64,000 nucleotides of DNA from Deltaproteobacteria bacterium (GTDB lineage Bacteria; Desulfobacterota; GWC2-55-46), in contig JACRNL010000005.1 in assembly GCA_016234935.1 (NCBI GenBank), forward strand, positions 1-64,000. Reading direction: 5' to 3'. Made by a program: the position numbers and the translations under genes. The notes below the pieces were generated by a model that saw nothing but the letters and a program-made list of their open reading frames with translations, made no database searches and was not told the DNA's origin. Below are positions 1 to 8,982 of the stretch, piece by piece; the stretch's first letter is position 1, and every line of letters starts with the position of its first letter.

Positions 1-1631
1 ATGATGGTATTGTATGAGGCCGGCAGTTCGGGCTTTATGAGGCTCATCCCCCCCCTGCAAACCTCTCCGGTGGAGCCGTTTATGGTAATCTTCCCGCCCT
101 CCGGCACACTGGCGCCGCCCACGGAGACGGTCTTTGCCTCATAGTCTATCGCCAGGTCTTCGCACCCGACCACGCAGCACTTGCCCCAGCCTCTGGCTAC
201 CACCGCCGCGTGGGAGGTCTTGCCGCCCGTGGCCGTCAGTATCCCCTTTGCCGCGTGCATGCCGCCGACGTCCTCAGGGGAGGTCTCTTTTCTGACGAGT
301 ATCACGCTTTTGCCCTGCGCCGTCCAGGCCTCCGCGTCCTTCGCGCTGAAGACTACCGCGCCGGAGGCCGCGCCGGGAACGGCGGCTATGCCGGTCGCAA
401 ACAGGTTTTTCTGGAGTTCTTCGTGCGGTATGGCCGGATCTATGACCGGGTAAAAAAGGCCTTCTATGTCTTTGTCGGTGATTCTGAGAAGGGCGTCCTC
501 TTTGGTGATGAGCCTGTCCTTTACCATGTCCACGGCTATCTGGAAAGAGGCCATCGGGGAGCGCTTTCCCGTCCTGCACTGGAGGATATAGAGCTTGCCT
601 TCTTCGATTGTGAACTCTATGTCCTGCATCTCCTTGTAGTGCTTCTCAAGCACGTTCCTTACCTTGCACAATTCCTTGTATATCTCAGGCATGAGCTTGC
701 CGAGGTCGCCGAGATGCATCGGCGTGCGGATGCCTGCCACCACGTCCTCGCCCTGCGCGTTCATGAGGATGTCGCCGTAGAATTCGTCCGCGCCTGTATT
801 TGGCTCTCTTGTGAAGCATACGCCTGTGCCGGAATTATCGCCCTTGTTGCCGAAGACCATCTGGACGATGCTCACCGCCGTGCCGAGCAGGCCGTTGATC
901 TTTTCAAGCTGCCTGTAAGTCACGGCCTTTTCCGCCATCCACGAGCCGATTACCGCGCCTATCGCGCCCCAGAGCTGTTCGTGGGGGTCCTGCGGAAAAT
1001 CCTTGCCGGTGTGCTCTTTATACACGGCCTTAAGGCGCGCTATCAGCTCCGCCATCTCCTCTTCGTTCACGTCCGTGTCATGGACAAAACCCTTCCTGAG
1101 ATTGAGCCTGGGCTTGGTGCGCCGTTCCTTTACGTCGTCGAATTCATCGTTGAACTTTTCCTTTGGCACTCCCATGGCGGTCGAGCCGTACATGACGATA
1201 AAGCGCCTGTACGCGTCAAGGGCGAATCTCTTATTGGCGGTCTTTCTCGCCAGGCCCTCGACGGACCGGTCGTTAAGCCCCAGATTCAATATCGTCTCCA
1301 TCATGCCCGGCATGGACCTGGCCGCTCCGGAGCGAACCGACACCAGCAGCGGGTCTTCCGGGTCTCCGAGCCTTTTGCCGGTCATCTTCTCAAGGCGGGC
1401 GAGGTTTTTATCAAGCTCCTCGGCAAAGCCCTTTGGCATCTTCTTGCCGTTCTTGTAATAATAATCGCAGACTTCCGTTGTGACGGTATACCCAGCCGGA
1501 ACAGGCAGGCCGATGTTGGTCATCTCGGCAAGCCCGGCGCCCTTGCCGCCGAGCAGGTCCTTCATGTTCCCCCTGCCCTCGGCCTTTCCGCCGCCGAAAT
1601 AGTAGATATACTTGTTTTTTTTCGTAGCCAT
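1..1631 (-). CDS. ppdK: pyruvate, phosphate dikinase (3' end cut by window edge)
   Basis: Interconverts pyruvate, ATP and phosphate with phosphoenolpyruvate, AMP and pyrophosphate in the cytosol, at the entry to gluconeogenesis. The frame starts with MATKKNKYIYYFGGGKAEG and stays open to base 1, giving about 543 residues of a family that is usually near 880-910, so the C-terminal PEP/pyruvate barrel lies outside. The ORF track misses it because no stop is in the window. Visible marks are the N-terminal nucleotide-binding stretch (LLGGKGAGLAEM, SVRSGAARSMPGMMETILNLG), the QCRTGKRS segment that closes the ATP-grasp domain, and the phosphohistidine motif GGKTSHAAVVARGWGKCCV with the catalytic His near residue 473. 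It is transcribed away from gpsA across a repeat-rich gap. The identification is firm; only the truncation by the window is notable. Confidence 0.96.
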   Translation of the reverse strand, partial: MATKKNKYIYYFGGGKAEGRGNMKDLLGGKGAGLAEMTNIGLPVPAGYTVTTEVCDYYYKNGKKMPKGFAEELDKNLARLEKMTGKRLGDPEDPLLVSVRSGAARSMPGMMETILNLGLNDRSVEGLARKTANKRFALDAYRRFIVMYGSTAMGVPKEKFNDEFDDVKERRTKPRLNLRKGFVHDTDVNEEEMAELIARLKAVYKEHTGKDFPQDPHEQLWGAIGAVIGSWMAEKAVTYRQLEKINGLLGTAVSIVQMVFGNKGDNSGTGVCFTREPNTGADEFYGDILMNAQGEDVVAGIRTPMHLGDLGKLMPEIYKELCKVRNVLEKHYKEMQDIEFTIEEGKLYILQCRTGKRSPMASFQIAVDMVKDRLITKEDALLRITDKDIEGLFYPVIDPAIPHEELQKNLFATGIAAVPGAASGAVVFSAKDAEAWTAQGKSVILVRKETSPEDVGGMHAAKGILTATGGKTSHAAVVARGWGKCCVVGCEDLAIDYEAKTVSVGGASVPEGGKITINGSTGEVCRGGMSLIKPELPASYNTI

Positions 1632-1742
1632 CCCGCCCCCCGAATATCAATCCCTGTAAAAGGGAATTTTTAACCGTGTCCTGTCTTGCAAAGCCCATAA
1701 AGATTAACAAAAAAGGGGAATAAAGTCATCTTAAAATTTGCC

Positions 1743-1900
1743 GCCCGCCTTTTTTGAAAAAAAGGGCGCTGCGCACGGCAAAAGTCTAAAATGATACACT
1801 TTCAGGCTTTGCTCACCGCAGGTGCTGCGCACGGCTAAAGCCTGAAATGATACACTTTCAGGCTTTGCTCGCCGCAGGCGGCCAAAAAACTTTAATTTCA
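1743..1900. repeat. family B palindrome end carrying two family C units
   Basis: This fills most of the 322-base gap between ppdK and gpsA; I see no gene there. A hairpin of the form cctttttttgaaaaaaagg is followed by two near-identical units (gctgcgcacggctaaagc ... ggctttgctcgccgcag) and then by ggccaaaaaactttaatttc, which resembles the other end of family B. The same arrangement occurs at 25771-25861. The 64-residue track ORF here is only the repeat read in frame. Confidence 0.7.
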
Positions 1901-1953
1901 AAAACGCTCGCGCCTGCGGGGTCAACCCGGGCTTGTTTTCAGCCGACCCGGCC

Positions 1954-2958
1954 TCACTCGCCCTTCAGATCCCTGTTCATAAGTTCAAAGACCGCGTCCC
2001 TTGCCCCTTTGCCTTCGTAAAGCACGTCGTAGACGGCGGAGGTGATGGGCATATCCACAGAGGCGGACGCGGCCAGCGACCGGGCGGCCTTTGAGGTCTT
2101 TACACCCTCGGCGACCATTGTCATGCCCTTTGTTATCTCATCTATGCGTTTGCCCTGCCCTATGGCGACCCCTACGGAATAGTTCCTGCTGAGCGGCCCG
2201 GTGCAGGTAAGAACAAGGTCTCCCATGCCCGAAAGGCCGGAAAAGGTAAGCGGGTTTGCCCCCATCCTCACGCCGAGCCTCGTCATCTCGGCAAGCCCCC
2301 TTGTAATCAGCGCGGCGCGCGCGTTGTGGCCGAGCTTGAGGCCGTCGGAGATGCCCGACGCGATGGCCATGACGTTTTTAAGCGCGCCGCCAAGCTCCAC
2401 GCCGATGACGTCCGCGTTGGTGTAGACGCGGAAGTATGGCGTAGAAAAGGCCTTTTGCACCGTTACCCCGGCCCTGGCCGACAATGACGCCACGGTCGCC
2501 GCCGCGGGCAGCTTTAAGGCCACTTCCGTCGCAAAGGTCGGCCCGGAGAGCACGACTATGCCGTCGTGGCTGACGCCTTTTAAGGCGTCATTCAGGATGC
2601 CCGTAGCCGTAAGGCCGGTAGCCTCTTCCATGCCCTTTGTCGCGCTGACGATAACGGCGTCTTTGGAGATAAAAGACCGCGCCTCGTTAAAAACAGCGCG
2701 CAGGCCGTGCGAAGGCACGGCGCTAAGGACGATGAATGCGCCGCCAAGCGTATCTTTGAATTCCCTGCATGGCGTGAGGTTTGATGGAAGTTTAACGCCG
2801 GGCAGAAAGGTCCTGTTCTCGCCGGTTTTGGCTATCTCCTCAAAGACCTCAGGCTCCCGCACCCAGAGCTTTACGTCAAAGCCCTTGCCCGCAAGCAGGG
2901 CCGCCAGCGTGGTTCCCCAGCTTCCGGCCCCCAGAACGCCTATTTTCCATGTTTGCAT
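1954..2958 (-). CDS. gpsA: glycerol-3-phosphate dehydrogenase [NAD(P)+]
   Basis: Reduces dihydroxyacetone phosphate to sn-glycerol 3-phosphate, the backbone for phospholipids. The 334-residue length is normal for the family. The N-terminal Rossmann motif GVLGAGSWGTTLAALLAGKG is at residues 8-27, the catalytic-lysine motif GGALKNVMAIASGISDGL at about residue 187, and the substrate-binding stretch NARAALITRGLAEMTRLG follows. The ATG has a good Shine-Dalgarno (AAGGAG) upstream. It lies about 100 bases downstream of the BamD-like lipoprotein gene on the same strand and may share its transcript. Nothing unusual is seen in the protein. Confidence 0.97.
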   Translation of the reverse strand: MQTWKIGVLGAGSWGTTLAALLAGKGFDVKLWVREPEVFEEIAKTGENRTFLPGVKLPSNLTPCREFKDTLGGAFIVLSAVPSHGLRAVFNEARSFISKDAVIVSATKGMEEATGLTATGILNDALKGVSHDGIVVLSGPTFATEVALKLPAAATVASLSARAGVTVQKAFSTPYFRVYTNADVIGVELGGALKNVMAIASGISDGLKLGHNARAALITRGLAEMTRLGVRMGANPLTFSGLSGMGDLVLTCTGPLSRNYSVGVAIGQGKRIDEITKGMTMVAEGVKTSKAARSLAASASVDMPITSAVYDVLYEGKGARDAVFELMNRDLKGE

Positions 2959-3058
2959 GTTATAAGTCTCCTTCCCGTAAGGGCTTCCAAACCCGCCCCT
3001 ACCAGACGTGCGAGCACAGACGGGAATGACATCGGTTATTCAAACCCATGATGCGGCA

Positions 3059-3868
3059 TTAATCCTCGCCCTCTTTAAGCCTCTGCTCAATGGACTGCAA
3101 CTTTAAAATTATCACCGGCTTGTACGGATAATCCGGCAGGAGTTTTTTAAGCACGCCCTGCGCCTCGGCAAGGCGGCCCGTCTCCTCAAGCGCCCTTGCC
3201 TTGTTGAATTTGGCGTCAATGGCGGCCTTATGATCCGGGAACTTCTCGATTATCTCGTCATACCCTTCCATAGCGGTCTTGACGTCGCCTTCAAGGTAAT
3301 ATGTGTTTGCCGCTTCGATCTTCGCCTCGGCTATCATGTCCATGCTGCCGGTGGTCTTTATGATGTCGTCAAGTTCAATGCGCGCCTGCCTGAAGTCGTT
3401 CATCTTCACGTATTCCATGGCGATGAGGAACTTATACTCAGGGGCGTCAAGCGACGTGCTTTGCTTTAAAAGCCATTGATACTCCGCAAGGGCCTTCCGG
3501 TGGTCTCCGAAGTTTGAGTAAATCCCGGCAAGCTCCTTTTTCGCGAGCAGCGCCTCAGGGCTGTTCGGATAGACGAAAAACACGGCGCGAAAGGCGCTTA
3601 TCGCCCTTTTCCTGTCGTGGAAGTAGTTGTTGAAGATAATGCCTATCTTATATTGGCTTTTCGGGGCGTATTCACTGCCGGGGAAGTCATTGGTTATGGT
3701 GTAATATCTCTTCAGGGCTTCAACATACTCGCCCTGGCTCAAAAGCTCCTCAGCCCTGTCATAGTCCTTTGCCGCCGGGTCCTTGGCGCACCCGGCAAAG
3801 AGACAAAGGCAGATGAGGAAGGTAATGAAAAGAACGGGCCTCTTGCTGTTTCGTGCATGTATGCGCAT
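3059..3868 (-). CDS. BamD-like tetratricopeptide outer-membrane lipoprotein
   Basis: A 269-residue exported lipoprotein. Residues 10-28 form a hydrophobic signal ending in a lipobox (LCLFAGC, Cys about 26). The rest is helical and matches tetratricopeptide/Sel1-like repeats, for example DYDRAEELLSQGEYVEALKRY and later GDVKTAMEGYDEIIEKFP. The order lipobox, then TPRs, resembles BamD (YfiO), which supports outer-membrane protein insertion, but it also fits the wider family of periplasmic TPR lipoproteins, so I give no symbol. It lies between gpsA and the AT-rich restriction endonuclease gene. In an ancestral order it would probably follow gyrA directly, with the endonuclease module inserted between (inference). 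No clear Shine-Dalgarno precedes the ATG. Confidence 0.75.
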   Translation of the reverse strand: MRIHARNSKRPVLFITFLICLCLFAGCAKDPAAKDYDRAEELLSQGEYVEALKRYYTITNDFPGSEYAPKSQYKIGIIFNNYFHDRKRAISAFRAVFFVYPNSPEALLAKKELAGIYSNFGDHRKALAEYQWLLKQSTSLDAPEYKFLIAMEYVKMNDFRQARIELDDIIKTTGSMDMIAEAKIEAANTYYLEGDVKTAMEGYDEIIEKFPDHKAAIDAKFNKARALEETGRLAEAQGVLKKLLPDYPYKPVIILKLQSIEQRLKEGED

Positions 3869-3998
3869 GGTGAAAAAGTTTTTTAGATAGCACGCTGGAC
3901 GCTTGAATACAGCTCTTTCCAGCGTCCTTGTTTCAGTCGAAATTTGGTTCCGTGATTGTGGCCTGTTCTGGCATCGAAATCAAATTCTTTTCAGGTTT

Positions 3999-5219
3999 CT
4001 ATGTTTGCGATTTAATAAGTTTCAGTGAGCGATTTAGCTGCAACAATAGTATCGACTGAACCCCTTTGGGCGTTAAATAGAAATGATTGTCAACCTTTGC
4101 CAAAAATTGCAACTCGCAAGCATAATTTGAATATATATAAGTGGCGGTTTTGCGAGCTTTATCCGCTTTCCAAGTTTGCTCTTTACCGACTGATTTTACA
4201 AAATAATTTTGAATCGAATTAATTGCCACAGGGTATGTATTTTTTGCTAATATAAAAACCGCTTCAACAAGCGATAAAATCGTATATGTTACTGAAGAAA
4301 AGAAGGGGGTTTCTTTTGCAAAGTCCGATAACAATTCAATTTGTTTATCGTTAAACCTATCATCTATTATGCCATTGCCACTTCCTAAAAAAGTACTTCC
4401 AAAATCCGTCAAGAAAAATTTGTTTTTGAATTTAGTGGCAAGATTTAGTTGTGCCGCAATTGACAGGCGATTTCTTATAGTTTTGTGAGATTTACCTTCA
4501 ATTTTAGAAATTTCTTCAATTCCCCTGCCCTGAGACAAAAATTGCAATGTGGTTTTCAGAAGACCCAGTCTGACAACGCCATAATCACCTGATTGAATTT
4601 TTAAAAAATATGAGCGCTCCTTGAAGTTTTCATAATATTTAGAAAGTATAAATTCTGGCCTGTATGTTAGCAGTTGAATAAATTCTTTTTTACATCTTTC
4701 TACATCTCTATTTTTACAATCTGTAACTAAAATAATCTTTCTGATGTTAGAATTTATAAGTTTGTGCTGTTCTTGCAGTTCCCTAAGATTTTCAAAATAA
4801 CCGTTTATTTGATTAACTATGTCGCTGTAAAAACCAACCGCCTTCAACTCAATAAGAAATAATTCGTCTTTATAAAGATAGAGCAAGTCGAGCTTGCCGG
4901 ATTGCACGATTTTTTGTCTGGCAACAAGACTTAAATCCGCAGCATTTATATTAAGAAGTTCCGCTAAAATAGCTTTGTCACTACTCAGAATGTCTTCAAT
5001 TATTTTTTCTGAAATTAAGCTATTCTTCTTAAATACCTCATATTCGTCACTCGTTTTTGAATCACAATCACAACATACAAAATCTCCATACGGATAATTA
5101 AGCCTGTTAGCTTTCCGCGTTTTAATATCATTGCCGTCCGACACACGGTTTGCAAACAGGCCAGAACCAAAAGATACATCTTTTCCACAATGATTACATA
5201 TTTCTACCTCACGAGGCAT
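3999..5219 (-). CDS. putative type II restriction endonuclease (PD-(D/E)XK, N-terminal Cys motifs)
   Basis: A 406-residue protein in an AT-rich block unlike its neighbours. It begins with paired cysteines (CNHCGKDV near residue 8 and FVCCDCD near residue 48) that could bind zinc. Around residues 110-125 is GKLDLLYLYKDELFLIELKA, which fits the PD-(D/E)XK nuclease pattern of an Asp, a beta hairpin, then E-x-K. A central stretch (GIEEISKIEGKSHKTIRNRLS) looks like a helix-turn-helix. The start has a strong Shine-Dalgarno (GAGGAG) that lies inside the end of the upstream methyltransferase ORF, with an overlap of 11 bases. Its position beside a methyltransferase gene suggests the endonuclease of a restriction-modification pair. 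Specificity cannot be read from the sequence. A DUF91/NucS-type nuclease is an alternative. Confidence 0.65.
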   Translation of the reverse strand: MPREVEICNHCGKDVSFGSGLFANRVSDGNDIKTRKANRLNYPYGDFVCCDCDSKTSDEYEVFKKNSLISEKIIEDILSSDKAILAELLNINAADLSLVARQKIVQSGKLDLLYLYKDELFLIELKAVGFYSDIVNQINGYFENLRELQEQHKLINSNIRKIILVTDCKNRDVERCKKEFIQLLTYRPEFILSKYYENFKERSYFLKIQSGDYGVVRLGLLKTTLQFLSQGRGIEEISKIEGKSHKTIRNRLSIAAQLNLATKFKNKFFLTDFGSTFLGSGNGIIDDRFNDKQIELLSDFAKETPFFSSVTYTILSLVEAVFILAKNTYPVAINSIQNYFVKSVGKEQTWKADKARKTATYIYSNYACELQFLAKVDNHFYLTPKGVQSILLLQLNRSLKLIKSQT

Positions 5220-5628
5220 AATTAAATCTCCTCATCTTTTCCTGCAAATCAAAACCTGCCGCATTACGGTTAAGTTCCTGTGCGGCAACAAGGGTTGTCC
5301 CGCTTCCAACAAACGGATCTATAACAAGTTCGCCCTCATGGGTAAAAAGTTCTATTACCTTTTTGGCCAGAGTTATCGGAAAAGTCGCAGGATGAATACT
5401 CTTGTTGCGTATATCCCTGCTTTCATAAAAAAATTGCCACACGCCAATTTGACTCTTTAACCATTCTTTGGCGGTCATACAATTGATATGCGTAAGGGGA
5501 CATTTGCAGGTTCGTACAGAAGCTATATCCAACTTTGCGCCATAAGCCACAGTTGACTCTTTGACACTTTTTACTGATTTCTTTTTAACCTTTTTCTTTT
5601 CATCTATTGCATAAACTGCTTTTGCCAT
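5209..5628 (-). CDS. truncated DNA methyltransferase (motifs X and I only)
   Basis: This 139-residue ORF resembles the front part of a circularly permuted DNA amino-methyltransferase. It has a Lys-rich start, HPATFPITLAKKVIELFT at about residues 78-95, and the S-adenosylmethionine motif I, VIDPFVGSGTTLVAAQELNR, at about 101-120. The catalytic (D/S/N)PPY motif IV, which in this arrangement should follow motif I, is absent. Translation instead runs into the Shine-Dalgarno and start of the endonuclease gene and stops at FNYAS. The ORF is AT-rich and about half the length expected of a complete enzyme. It may be a deletion remnant, or one half of a split enzyme whose other half is elsewhere. As it stands it is unlikely to methylate DNA alone. 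Confidence 0.65.
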   Translation of the reverse strand: MAKAVYAIDEKKKVKKKSVKSVKESTVAYGAKLDIASVRTCKCPLTHINCMTAKEWLKSQIGVWQFFYESRDIRNKSIHPATFPITLAKKVIELFTHEGELVIDPFVGSGTTLVAAQELNRNAAGFDLQEKMRRFNYAS

Positions 5629-5659
5629 AATCCCCCGCTTGCCGCAATTTTTACGAGCC

Positions 5660-8125
5660 TCACTCCACTATCTCCGCCTCTTCTACGTCCGCCTCGCCGT
5701 TGTCTTCTTCCTTTTCGGCTATGGGAGCTATGCCGGTTATCTTTTCGTCTTTTTCTATGTCCATCAGGCGCACGCCCTGGGTGTTTCTTCCTATGACGGC
5801 TACGGACTTCATGACTATACGGATTATCTTGCCGGCGGAGGTCGTTATCATCAGCTCGTCGGAGTCCTTGACCTTGACGATGCCGGCGACAGGGCCGTTC
5901 TTCTCGGTTATCTTGATGTTTATGACGCCGCTTCCGCCCCTGTGCGTGTCCCTGTATTCGTCAAATTCCGTCCTCTTGCCGTAGCCCTTTTCCGTGACGG
6001 TCAGGACTGTGGCGCCGGCCTCGACCGTTTCCATGGACACGACCTCGTCGCCGCCTGAGAGCTTTATGCCCTTAACGCCCCTTGCCTGACGGCCCATCTC
6101 CCGCACCTCTTCCTCGTGGAACCTGATGGCCTGCCCCTGGCGCGTGCCGAGGAACAGGTCTGTCTTGCCGTCGGTAAGGCGGGCGGAGATGAGGCTGTCT
6201 CCTTCGTCGAGGTTTACGGCGATAAGGCCGCCGGAGCGGATGCTTGAAAAGGCCATGAGGTCGCTCTTTTTGATGACCCCGAACTTCGTGGCCATGACGA
6301 TATACCTGTCCGGCGTGAATTCGCGCACCGGCAGATAGGCCGTTATCTTCTCATCCTGCGCGAGGTTGAGGATATTGACGATGGCCTTGCCCTTTGCGAC
6401 CCTTCCGGCCTGCGGTATGTCATAGACCTTCAGGGCGAATGCCTTGCCCCTGTCCGCGAAAAAGAGTATATCGCTGTGCGTGGAGGCCACGAAGAGGTTA
6501 GAGACAAAATCCTCCTCTTTTGTGGTCATGCCCATCTTGCCCTTGCCGCCGCGCCTCTGCTGCTTAAACAGGCTCGTAGGGTTTCTCTTGATATAGCCTC
6601 CCGAGGAGATGGTCACGACCATGTCCTCCTCGGCGATGATGTCCTCAAGGGTTATCTCGCCGCTCTCCTCGACTATCTTCGTCCTTCTTGCGTCGCCGTA
6701 TCTTTCCTTTATTTCCTTTAATTCCGTTACGATGACGTTCATAAGAAGGACGTCGCTTGCAAGTATCTCCTCAAGCGACTTGATAAGCTTCAGGGTTTCC
6801 TTATACTCCTCTATTATCTTGTCCCTCTCAAGGGCCGTAAGCCGCTGGAGGCGCATCTCCAAAATGGCCGTTGCCTGTATATCGGAAAGACCGAACTTCG
6901 CCATGAGGCCGGTCTTGGCGTCCGCCGGAGACTTCGAAGCGCGGATGAGCTTGATGACCGCGTCAAGGTTGTCAAGGGCTATCCTGAGGCCGTCCAATAT
7001 ATGCAGGCGCGCCTTTGCCTTTTTAAGCTCAAAGACGGTCCTTCTCGTGACGACCTCGCGCCTGAACTTCACGAACTCCTTTAAAAGCGAGGCAAGGGGC
7101 AGCACCTTTGGCTGGCCGTCGACGATGGCAAGGTTGATTATCCCGAAGGTCGTCTTCATCTGGGTGTGCAGATAGAGGTTATTGAGTATCACCTCGGCCA
7201 CCTCGTCCCTTTTAAGCTCGACGACGACCCTCATGCCGTCGCGGTCCGACTCGTCCCTCACGTCTGAGATGCCTTCAATCCTCTTATCCCTCACAAGGTC
7301 GGCGATGCTTTCTATGAGCCGCGCCTTGTTGACCATGTAGGGTATCTCTGTAATGACTATCGCCTGTCTGTTCGTGCGCGGGTTCTTTTCTATGCTGGCC
7401 CTGGCGCGAAGCTGTATTATGCCCCTGCCGGTCTCGTAAGCGTCCCTGATGCCCTTTGTCCCGTGGATAAAGGCCGCCGTTGGAAAGTCCGGCCCGGGTA
7501 TGATCTTAAGCAGATCCTTCGAACCCGCCTCAGGATGCTTGATGATATGGATAAGGGCGTCTATTATCTCCGTGAGGTTATGCGGCGGCATATTGGTGGC
7601 CATGCCCACGGCAATGCCGGATGAGCCGTTCACGAGCAGGTTCGGAAAGGCCGCCGGCAGGACAAGCGGCTCCTGCTGGCTGCCGTCGTAGTTAGGCCCG
7701 AAGTCGACGGTCTCTTTGTCTATGTCCTTTAAAAGCTCTCCGGCAAGGCGCGCCATGCGGACTTCCGTGTATCTCATGGCCGCCGGCGGGTCGCCGTCTA
7801 TCGAGCCGAAGTTTCCCTGCCCGTCTATGAGCGGATAGCGGAGCGAGAAGTCCTGCACCATCCTCGTGATGGCGTCGTAGATGGCCGAGTCGCCGTGGGG
7901 GTGGTATTTACCCATGACGTCTCCGACCACGCGGGCGGACTTCTTATAGGGCTTGTTCCACTCGACCCCCATCTCGTGCATGCCGAAGAGTATCCTCCTG
8001 TGCACGGGCTTTAGGCCGTCGCGCACGTCTGGAAGGGCCCTGCCGACTATGACGGACATGGCATAGTCCAGATAGGACTTTTTCATCTCATCTTCTATAT
8101 AAACAGGCTTATGCTCCCCGGCCAT
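5660..8125 (-). CDS. gyrA: DNA gyrase subunit A
   Basis: Breaks and rejoins DNA in the A2B2 gyrase that introduces negative supercoils. The 821 residues are full length. The N-terminal hallmark [20 protein letters not shown] is at 21-40; the catalytic tyrosine is Tyr119 in [10 protein letters not shown]. The quinolone-resistance region reads [11 protein letters not shown], with Ser80 and Asp84 at the two positions most often mutated to resistance, that is, the sensitive state. The C-terminal beta-pinwheel carries a GyrA box, [11 protein letters not shown], near residue 521. The protein ends in an acidic tail ([18 protein letters not shown]). A strong AAGGAGGAG Shine-Dalgarno precedes the ATG. 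AT-rich restriction-modification genes lie on both sides, and gyrB is not in the window. Confidence 0.98.
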   Translation of the reverse strand: MAGEHKPVYIEDEMKKSYLDYAMSVIVGRALPDVRDGLKPVHRRILFGMHEMGVEWNKPYKKSARVVGDVMGKYHPHGDSAIYDAITRMVQDFSLRYPLIDGQGNFGSIDGDPPAAMRYTEVRMARLAGELLKDIDKETVDFGPNYDGSQQEPLVLPAAFPNLLVNGSSGIAVGMATNMPPHNLTEIIDALIHIIKHPEAGSKDLLKIIPGPDFPTAAFIHGTKGIRDAYETGRGIIQLRARASIEKNPRTNRQAIVITEIPYMVNKARLIESIADLVRDKRIEGISDVRDESDRDGMRVVVELKRDEVAEVILNNLYLHTQMKTTFGIINLAIVDGQPKVLPLASLLKEFVKFRREVVTRRTVFELKKAKARLHILDGLRIALDNLDAVIKLIRASKSPADAKTGLMAKFGLSDIQATAILEMRLQRLTALERDKIIEEYKETLKLIKSLEEILASDVLLMNVIVTELKEIKERYGDARRTKIVEESGEITLEDIIAEEDMVVTISSGGYIKRNPTSLFKQQRRGGKGKMGMTTKEEDFVSNLFVASTHSDILFFADRGKAFALKVYDIPQAGRVAKGKAIVNILNLAQDEKITAYLPVREFTPDRYIVMATKFGVIKKSDLMAFSSIRSGGLIAVNLDEGDSLISARLTDGKTDLFLGTRQGQAIRFHEEEVREMGRQARGVKGIKLSGGDEVVSMETVEAGATVLTVTEKGYGKRTEFDEYRDTHRGGSGVINIKITEKNGPVAGIVKVKDSDELMITTSAGKIIRIVMKSVAVIGRNTQGVRLMDIEKDEKITGIAPIAEKEEDNGEADVEEAEIVE

Positions 8126-8213
8126 CGCTCCTCCTTATATCAATATGACTACAAACTAACGGGCCAGGCCCGATAATAACCGTTCAAATGCCGATGCTAA
8201 CGGTAAAAAATTT

Positions 8214-8978
8214 TCAATATTTTTTGGTTTGCAGAACATATGTTGCTTGCTGATATACTGAGGAGAAAAGATTTATTGCTTGTCCGTTCAAGCGTTTCTC
8301 TGCCGCTTTGAAATATTTCTCATCAATTTCAACGCCAATAAATCTTCTATCCAAGTTGAGTGCAGCAACGCCTGTTGAACCAACACCCATAAACGGGTCA
8401 AACACTATATCGCCTTCTTTTGAAGCAAGCTTTATACAATGTTCTAAAACCCTAACTGGCTTTTGTGTTGGATGGTTCGGATCTTTTAGGCGCTCAAGGC
8501 CCATACATATAGGCGTTTCAATAAAATTGTGCATCTCGTTTTGTTTTGTGAAGTTCCACGTATGGTTTTTATTCCACATACACACGATAAGTTCGCAACT
8601 ATTCAAGAAACCTGCTCGGCGAATTTTGGGCGCGGGGTTTGTCTTGTGCCACACCATAAATTGAAAAGTATCAAATTCTGAGTCAAAAGCTTCGTGCCAC
8701 TTGCCGAGCAGATTATAACTCGTGAACGCAAAAATATTCCCCGTTGGTTTTAATATTCGCTTAAATTCTTTTACCCAATCACGCGGCACAAACTCCTTTT
8801 TATCCCAATCCGCCAAATCGTTATTTAATTCTTTACGCCACGATAACTTGATATTTCCGGTTGAGTATGGGCTTAAATTATAGGGCGGGTCGGTCAAAAT
8901 CAAATCCGCCGAGCTTTCGGGAATTGTTTTGATGTGTTCATAGCTATCCGCGAGATGGATTTGATATTGATCTTTCAT
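8214..8978 (-). CDS. site-specific DNA methyltransferase, N6-adenine/N4-cytosine type
   Basis: A complete beta-type amino-methyltransferase of 254 residues. Catalytic motif IV, LTDPPYN, is at residues 28-34; HPTQKPVRVLEHCIKLA (motif X) is near 190 and the S-adenosylmethionine motif DPFMGVGSTGVAAL near 212, the order IV ... X-I of the beta group. The track starts it further upstream inside the neighbouring gene. I prefer the ATG of MKDQYQIHLADSYEH at 8978, four bases after the endonuclease stop, because the family fold starts there. With the upstream TdeIII-like endonuclease it forms an AT-rich pair, presumably protecting the recognition site. The target base cannot be told from these motifs. 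Confidence 0.88.
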   Translation of the reverse strand: MKDQYQIHLADSYEHIKTIPESSADLILTDPPYNLSPYSTGNIKLSWRKELNNDLADWDKKEFVPRDWVKEFKRILKPTGNIFAFTSYNLLGKWHEAFDSEFDTFQFMVWHKTNPAPKIRRAGFLNSCELIVCMWNKNHTWNFTKQNEMHNFIETPICMGLERLKDPNHPTQKPVRVLEHCIKLASKEGDIVFDPFMGVGSTGVAALNLDRRFIGVEIDEKYFKAAEKRLNGQAINLFSSVYQQATYVLQTKKY

Positions 8979-8982
8979 AATT

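Noticed and set aside
210-1673. 487-residue plus-strand ORF
   Set aside because: It is the complement of ppdK, which is open on the minus strand to the window edge and has all family motifs.
1731-1925. 64-residue minus ORF
   Set aside because: It is made of family B and C repeats read in frame; similar peptides appear wherever the repeats occur (for example 49655-49864).
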